Below, piece by piece: positions 59,451-64,000 of a stretch of DNA of 64,000 nucleotides. This DNA is from Endocalyx cinctus (lineage: Eukaryota; Ascomycota; Sordariomycetes; Amphisphaeriales; Apiosporaceae). Below the pieces are notes generated by a model. That model had not been told where the DNA came from and searched no databases. It saw only the letters and a program-made list of their open reading frames with translations. How positions within the stretch are numbered: the first letter of the stretch is position 1; every line of letters begins with the position of its first letter. The position numbers and the translations under genes are program-made. Where the stretch lies: positions 248,001 through 312,000 of the forward strand of contig BCKC01000012.1 of assembly GCA_001600455.1 (NCBI GenBank). The letters run 5' to 3'.

Positions 59451-61339
59451 ATGCCTCACACCCGTCGTAATATGGAGATTCCTATGCGTGATAATTTGCA
59501 TCGCGACGAAATCCGGGGTGTGTGGTGGAGTAGTGAGCCTTTACCCGGGCAATCAAAACGGCCACATCAACCACAAAGACTCGGACGAGAATTCAGAAAA
59601 CATGACTTTGAAGAACAGCTAAGAGCATTTACTGTATGTCTTCAGCAGAACCCTCCGCTTGCTCTAAAATTTGTTAATAGAGATGTAGGAACGCGCTAGG
59701 AAAGGTCCTAGCTCTACACCTCGCTTCGATGTCGTGTAAGTAATCACTACATCTCGCCCGGTAAATTGGAGCGAACCATCTAATATGATATTGGTAGTAT
59801 TTTGGCTGCGAAATATACGCAAGAAAATAAATCTAGTGATATATCGGTCCGTCCACCATGTCGGTTTGCTGGTACAGAGGCTACTGCGAGGCCTGCTCCT
59901 TCGCTCCTTTTCGACCAGCTGTTGAATGCATTCGATATACCACCTTCTTCCCTAGAGGAGGTGCGGTACACCAGCGGACAAAACTGCATTTTAACGTACC
60001 CTCATCCGGAAATCAAGGATCCAAAGTCGTTTAGTAAGCTCTCTTGCCTTCTTCATCTACCCACCTCTGGGGTGTTGGCGGTTAACGTAGTTATTCATCT
60101 CAACGGCAGTCATCATGATGCAATCGCCCAGCTCGGACAACAAGTTTCATTTCATATACCTGCGCATATCGGCCGAAACAAACACGGTGGCGTGTGTGAT
60201 TGTCGTCCCGGAGGTCGAAAACCAGAACGAGCTGAGAGATACTTTACGGAAATATGAAGACAAAATCAGAGAATACCCCATCCATTTCCTCTGCGCCTTT
60301 TGCGCATACCTACATGGTTATAACGAGACTTTGAACCAGAAAGTCATTCAGGGCTACGACCAGCAGCGGGAGAAGATGCGAACGATATGCGCCAACCCGG
60401 AGAGCCGCCGTTCCTCGAAGCGGGTGATGGAGCGCAAGATGTACGAGGCGCATAGCGAGGCTATCGTGGAGATTAACTTTCTTCACTTCAGCTTCATCGA
60501 CCTCGGATGCGCCACCGAGTTCGAGATGTCGGCTCTAGATTTTGCCCAGAGTACCGTGTCACAATATTTCGAAGAACAGGCGACCGTCCCGAAGCGAGGG
60601 AAATTGCCGGCTCGGCAAGCGAATCCCGTCCCGCAGATACTCTGGGAGGCGGAGAAACTACGTATCGCCCAAGTCGTTGATCGGATGCGGACGGCGGTCC
60701 AGCTACGCGAAAAAACACGGATTCACACCCGACAGCAATTAGTGCTCATGGCTACGCTGGTAAGTTAAGAAATATAAACCCGCACAAGAGAGGAAAAAAA
60801 AAACGTCGTTCACTAGAAGCGACGTGCGAAAAAGAGAATTGATCGGAGCATCCCACTAATTTTTTCTTCTCTTCCCGCATCTAGCTCCAAAATAGTGTAG
60901 CCGTACAAGATAGTCTACGCGGTCTAGAAATATCCGAACGATCTCAGAAAGACGGGTCGGCAGTGTTAGCGATCTCCCTAGTGACAGTCATATTTTTACC
61001 AGGGACATTCTTAGCGGTTAGTAGTCCTTCCCTAGCTATACTACAGGGTGGATTTCCTTATCCTTGACCTGCCCAGCTTACCTTGTTCAATACCACAACA
61101 ACGCTAACTTCATCTTCCCTTGCCCTTGTTTCAAGACGGTATTCGGCACAAACGTGTTGCCAGTGGAGAATGGAAAGATCCGCCCGGCAACACAGTGGTA
61201 TATACCATTCATCTTGATTTTGGGATTAACGATCGTAGTAATGGGCTTGCTCTTCTGGCTGTGGAAACCATGGTGGCTATGGATTAAGGGAAAGTTTTGG
61301 AAACGATCCAAAATTGATGATGGCTATGACTGCGCCTGA
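59451..61339 (+). CDS. CorA-like two-helix membrane protein
   Basis: Six exons (59451-59633, 59689-59735, 59798-60033, 60110-60759, 60885-61016, 61136-61339) encode 483 residues, with each junction in frame. Exon 2 is only 47 nt and intron 1 only 55 bp. The soluble part includes DNKFHFIYLRISAETNTVACVIVV and a helical stretch EILWEAEKLRIAQVVDRM-like before the membrane. The first transmembrane helix is AVLAISLVTVIFLPGTFLA, followed directly by TVFGTN, which sits where CorA channels have the Gly-Met-Asn filter. A second helix and a Trp/Lys-rich end follow. This is the fungal CorA-like family; magnesium transport is not assured because the filter reads Gly-Thr-Asn. The start at 59451 is the first ATG in frame with a T/C-rich leader. 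Confidence 0.82.
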
Positions 61340-62710
61340 GGGGCATAACGTTCCAGATAGCTTAAGAGTAGATGTATACTTGGATGATTAACGAAATCGA
61401 ATAACAACAAGTTTAAATGGTGAAGAGAAAATCCATCTGTGACTAGAGTATATGGCTAATATTATATATCACGGCACTAGACTGGTGATAGCGATCCACT
61501 GAATGGGGTTGTGGAGTGTAGTTTACGATGATAGTGAATGAGATTCCCTAGTTAAGCGCTGAAGGGATAACTATTCGGCTGGGCGACCCATTTAGAGACG
61601 GGTCAAAGGTCCACTGTGATGATAGAAACTTTTGAAATTATATAATCTATCGGCAAGGAATACTCGTGAAAGAAACGGGCCCTATCCCACCCCTGCCATG
61701 AATATTGTCAATATCTGATACGATCAGGTATCAATCACATCGTAAACTACCCAGTCAGCCCAGTCAGCCCAGTCCACTCCCATTATCACCCCGCACTGAC
61801 GCGCTGGGAAGTTGGTTAGTGTAAATTGGCTTCGCAATCAGCGCCAGGAAGCTCACAGATCTGAGGCCAGCATTTGTCGCCGAGTTCCTAGTGTATTTTA
61901 CCTTTACATTAGTATCTCCTATCTAGCATTGTTATGTAGACTAGTGTATAGTGAATTTATGCATGGAATGTCTCGGCAGTTCTGTTACACTACTTCTCGT
62001 CAATACAGGGGTACCGATTTGGGCATCACACGCGATCCACTTCAGCTGGAGGACCAGGAGCAGTGCGCATGTAACGATAGCTAATCAAATGGCTGTGATG
62101 AGGGAAATGTGTGATGGAAATGGAGATACCAAATTAATCTGCATGAAGGTCCTAATGTGACGAACGCAAGCCGTATCACTTGATTTACTCGGGATGTGGA
62201 TGGGAATAATGTGAAGTTCGGGTCTCGAAATCGAAAAAGAAATATGCCTGCACCTCAGCGGTCACATAGTATAGAACTTCGGAACTGACTGGTATTGGCT
62301 ACGATTTCGTAAAAGACAGTCAGTCACCCGATAGTCGGAGTTAAGCAGTGCTTCATTGGCCAATCGAATTGAGTAGGTATCTATCACCGTAGAAAACATT
62401 TGGCACATGAACAAAAAAAAATATGTATTCACATCACAGTAGAAGGAAAGGTTACATGCGGAAATATCGGTGAGATGGAAATTCAGACAAATTTATTCGT
62501 GCAAATTCTAGGTATATACACCCGCTGATTAGATACCTCTTCCTAACGCCAACGATTTCAAACCAATCCGAACAGTAGAATAGCAATTTGTGGCGGCTTG
62601 AATCTTCAGATCACATCATCTGTCCCACATAATAAACCGTATATTATTCATACATATTAGTAGCATGCGGCATATAAACAAATGCCCACCCCCCTCGTCG
62701 TATAATATCC
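61340..62710. other. 1.4 kb spacer without a supported gene
   Basis: Convergent 3' region of the CorA-like and phosphotransferase genes. It contains a short CAGTCAGCC tandem repeat at about 61748-61776. Other ORFs look random. Confidence 0.5.
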
Positions 62711-63847
62711 TTAAGCCGCGGGCTCGGGAAGGGACTCGACGAGCTCTATCGTCTTGTGGTCCATAAGAGCCTCGGAGTATCGCACCGCCATAGGGAATAC
62801 GCATTCCTTGGGCTGCATCTGGTAAGGGCACATAATCCATCCAATACCGGCGAGGAGCGACTTCCTGTACTCGACGCGAACGTCCTCGTCCTTGCTCGAA
62901 AAGGCCGGCGCTCCCAACTTGTGGAGGGTCTCGAGGTAGTGGTCGACGACCTCCCACTCGTGCGCCCTCCTGTCCTCGACGCTGAGAGCGGCTACGACGA
63001 AGTAAGCGAGATCGTGGAAAGCGGAGGCGATGTGGATCATCTGCCAATCCAGGAAGCGTGGGGCGCCTCCGTCGAGGTAGGTGTTACCGGTGTGGGAGTC
63101 ACCGTGCACCAGGCAAAGGAACTTGGGGTTTCGCGAAGCGTAGTGCTTCTTCAGCGCCGCGGTGACGCGTTCCTGGCTTCGCAGGAACTCGTGGACCGGC
63201 GGCCTGTCCGGACCGTTCACGACGGCGTCGTAGGTCTGGACGAGCGTGAGGATAGCTTGGTCGTAGTCGGACGTGAGCCAGGGGTAGTCCTCGGCCTTGA
63301 CCCCCCACGTCTTCGCGTGCAGAGCCGCGAGCTGTTCCACGCCGGCCTTGACGGTCGAGACGGGCCACGTGTTGACGGGGGTGCCGAACTCGCATCCCTC
63401 GGCGCTCAGGTCGTCCATGATGACGATACCTTGCTTCTCGTCATGCTCGGCCCACCGGGACTTGGGGAGCTCCATGTGGTCGAGGAGGGGCGCGACGCGG
63501 TTGAAGAACTCAACCTCCCTCTGGTAAATCATCACGATCCAAGGCATTTGCTGGATAAATGCGGGGTTGAAACCACCCTTGATGCAGATGCGAGCGGGCT
63601 TCCATGATGCAGCGTCCTCGTTTGCATATGTAACGGTGTAATACAACTTGGTCGCAGTTCCGGGGAGGGTGTTGGTGAGTTCGATTGACTTCACTTCAGC
63701 TCCCAATACGCCGGATAGCCACGAAACGGTGATATCTTCTGGCACTGCAGGTAATTGTGATAGAGGGGTAACTTCAAGCAATGGAGACTTTGCTGACGCA
63801 GCATCACCAAGGTGGGGCTGTGCAAGTACTTCCTCAGTCATCGACAT
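62711..63847 (-). CDS. Ecdysteroid-kinase-like / aminoglycoside-type phosphotransferase
   Basis: A single exon encodes 378 residues. The N-lobe has ICIKGGF with a Lys that fits the ATP-binding lysine, and REVEFFNRVAP with the helix-C Glu. The catalytic loop is LVHGDSHTGN (H248, D250, N255), and FLDWQM (D267) is the metal-binding block. This is the CHK/EcKL and aminoglycoside phosphotransferase-like fold, which phosphorylates hydroxyls of small molecules. The natural substrate in fungi is not known. No signal peptide or membrane helix is present, so it is probably cytosolic. The gene ends 153 bp from the right edge of the window, with its promoter only partly visible. A long plus-strand ORF opposite is a codon shadow. 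Confidence 0.88.
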   Translation of the reverse strand: MSMTEEVLAQPHLGDAASAKSPLLEVTPLSQLPAVPEDITVSWLSGVLGAEVKSIELTNTLPGTATKLYYTVTYANEDAASWKPARICIKGGFNPAFIQQMPWIVMIYQREVEFFNRVAPLLDHMELPKSRWAEHDEKQGIVIMDDLSAEGCEFGTPVNTWPVSTVKAGVEQLAALHAKTWGVKAEDYPWLTSDYDQAILTLVQTYDAVVNGPDRPPVHEFLRSQERVTAALKKHYASRNPKFLCLVHGDSHTGNTYLDGGAPRFLDWQMIHIASAFHDLAYFVVAALSVEDRRAHEWEVVDHYLETLHKLGAPAFSSKDEDVRVEYRKSLLAGIGWIMCPYQMQPKECVFPMAVRYSEALMDHKTIELVESLPEPAA

Positions 63848-64000
63848 TATGATTGGTAGGTATGAAGAAAATTGGGTTGGATTGGAGAATTAAGAGAGGG
63901 ACTGGAAAAAAAAAAGAAGAAATATATTTGAAGAGCAATATGTTTAATTGAGAAGGTGTTTGCGACCTGCGAGTTTGTAATGCGTCTTATAACTCAGAAT
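63848..64000. other. Promoter edge, truncated by the window
   Basis: A/G-rich leader of the phosphotransferase gene. No further feature can be seen. Confidence 0.4.

Noticed and set aside
59802..60257. The 151-codon ORF as an independent gene
   Set aside because: It starts at TTG. Its first part is exon 3 of the CorA-like gene, up to a GTAAGC donor at 60034, and the rest is intronic or in the wrong frame.
62756..63607. 283-codon plus-strand ORF opposite the phosphotransferase gene
   Set aside because: The kinase frame on the minus strand has all catalytic motifs, and the opposite frame is low-complexity and is open because of GC-rich codon use.
1..64000. CRISPR array, rRNA, bacterial operon or phage signals
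   Set aside because: The window is spliced fungal nuclear DNA; no regular direct repeats with spacers or rRNA sequence were seen.

Overview
The window is nuclear DNA of a filamentous ascomycete (Pezizomycotina; a sordariomycete or leotiomycete is my best guess, not proven). The reasons are short 50-160 bp introns with GTAAGT/GTATGT donors, CTAAC/CTGAC branch points and YAG acceptors, fungus-restricted families (Gon7, Rxt3, AA9 polysaccharide monooxygenase, APP1-type phosphatase, arylsulfotransferase), and GC-rich exons in AT-rich spacers. I rebuilt 24 protein-coding genes by joining exons at consensus splice sites and checking that every joined frame is open and divisible by three. One further very short spliced ORF is tentative. 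No tRNA, rRNA, CRISPR array or intact transposon was seen.

Layout. 0-12 kb is accessory-like: a possibly myristoylated orphan, a membrane-anchored arylsulfotransferase-like protein, a hotdog thioesterase, a secreted AA9 LPMO and an alpha/beta hydrolase. 12-21 kb is housekeeping: Gon7 of the KEOPS complex, Vps39/Vam6 of HOPS, a small secreted cysteine-rich protein, and an SPX-domain phosphate transporter. 21.2-27.4 kb is a 6.2 kb AT-rich spacer with no credible gene. 27-47.7 kb is dense core metabolism and chromatin: Rxt3 (Rpd3L deacetylase), succinate dehydrogenase assembly factor 4, bifunctional tryptophan synthase, mitochondrial ribosomal protein bL28m, an unknown protein, mitochondrial aspartate aminotransferase, a Ser/Thr-rich single-pass membrane protein, a glutathione S-transferase and an APP1-type phosphatidate phosphatase. 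49-64 kb mixes accessory and core genes: a cytochrome P450, a divergent penicillin acyltransferase-like Ntn hydrolase, Btn1/CLN3, an endonuclease III-like DNA glycosylase, a CorA-like membrane protein and an ecdysteroid-kinase-like phosphotransferase.

The genes do not form one pathway. Several serve mitochondria (Sdhaf4, bL28m, aspartate aminotransferase) or vacuole and phosphate handling (Vps39, SPX transporter, Btn1), but this looks like ordinary gene order. The most striking signal is in the aspartate aminotransferase gene, where a 3-nt and a 10-nt exon in tandem are needed to restore the conserved family sequence. I found no convincing multi-gene undescribed system.
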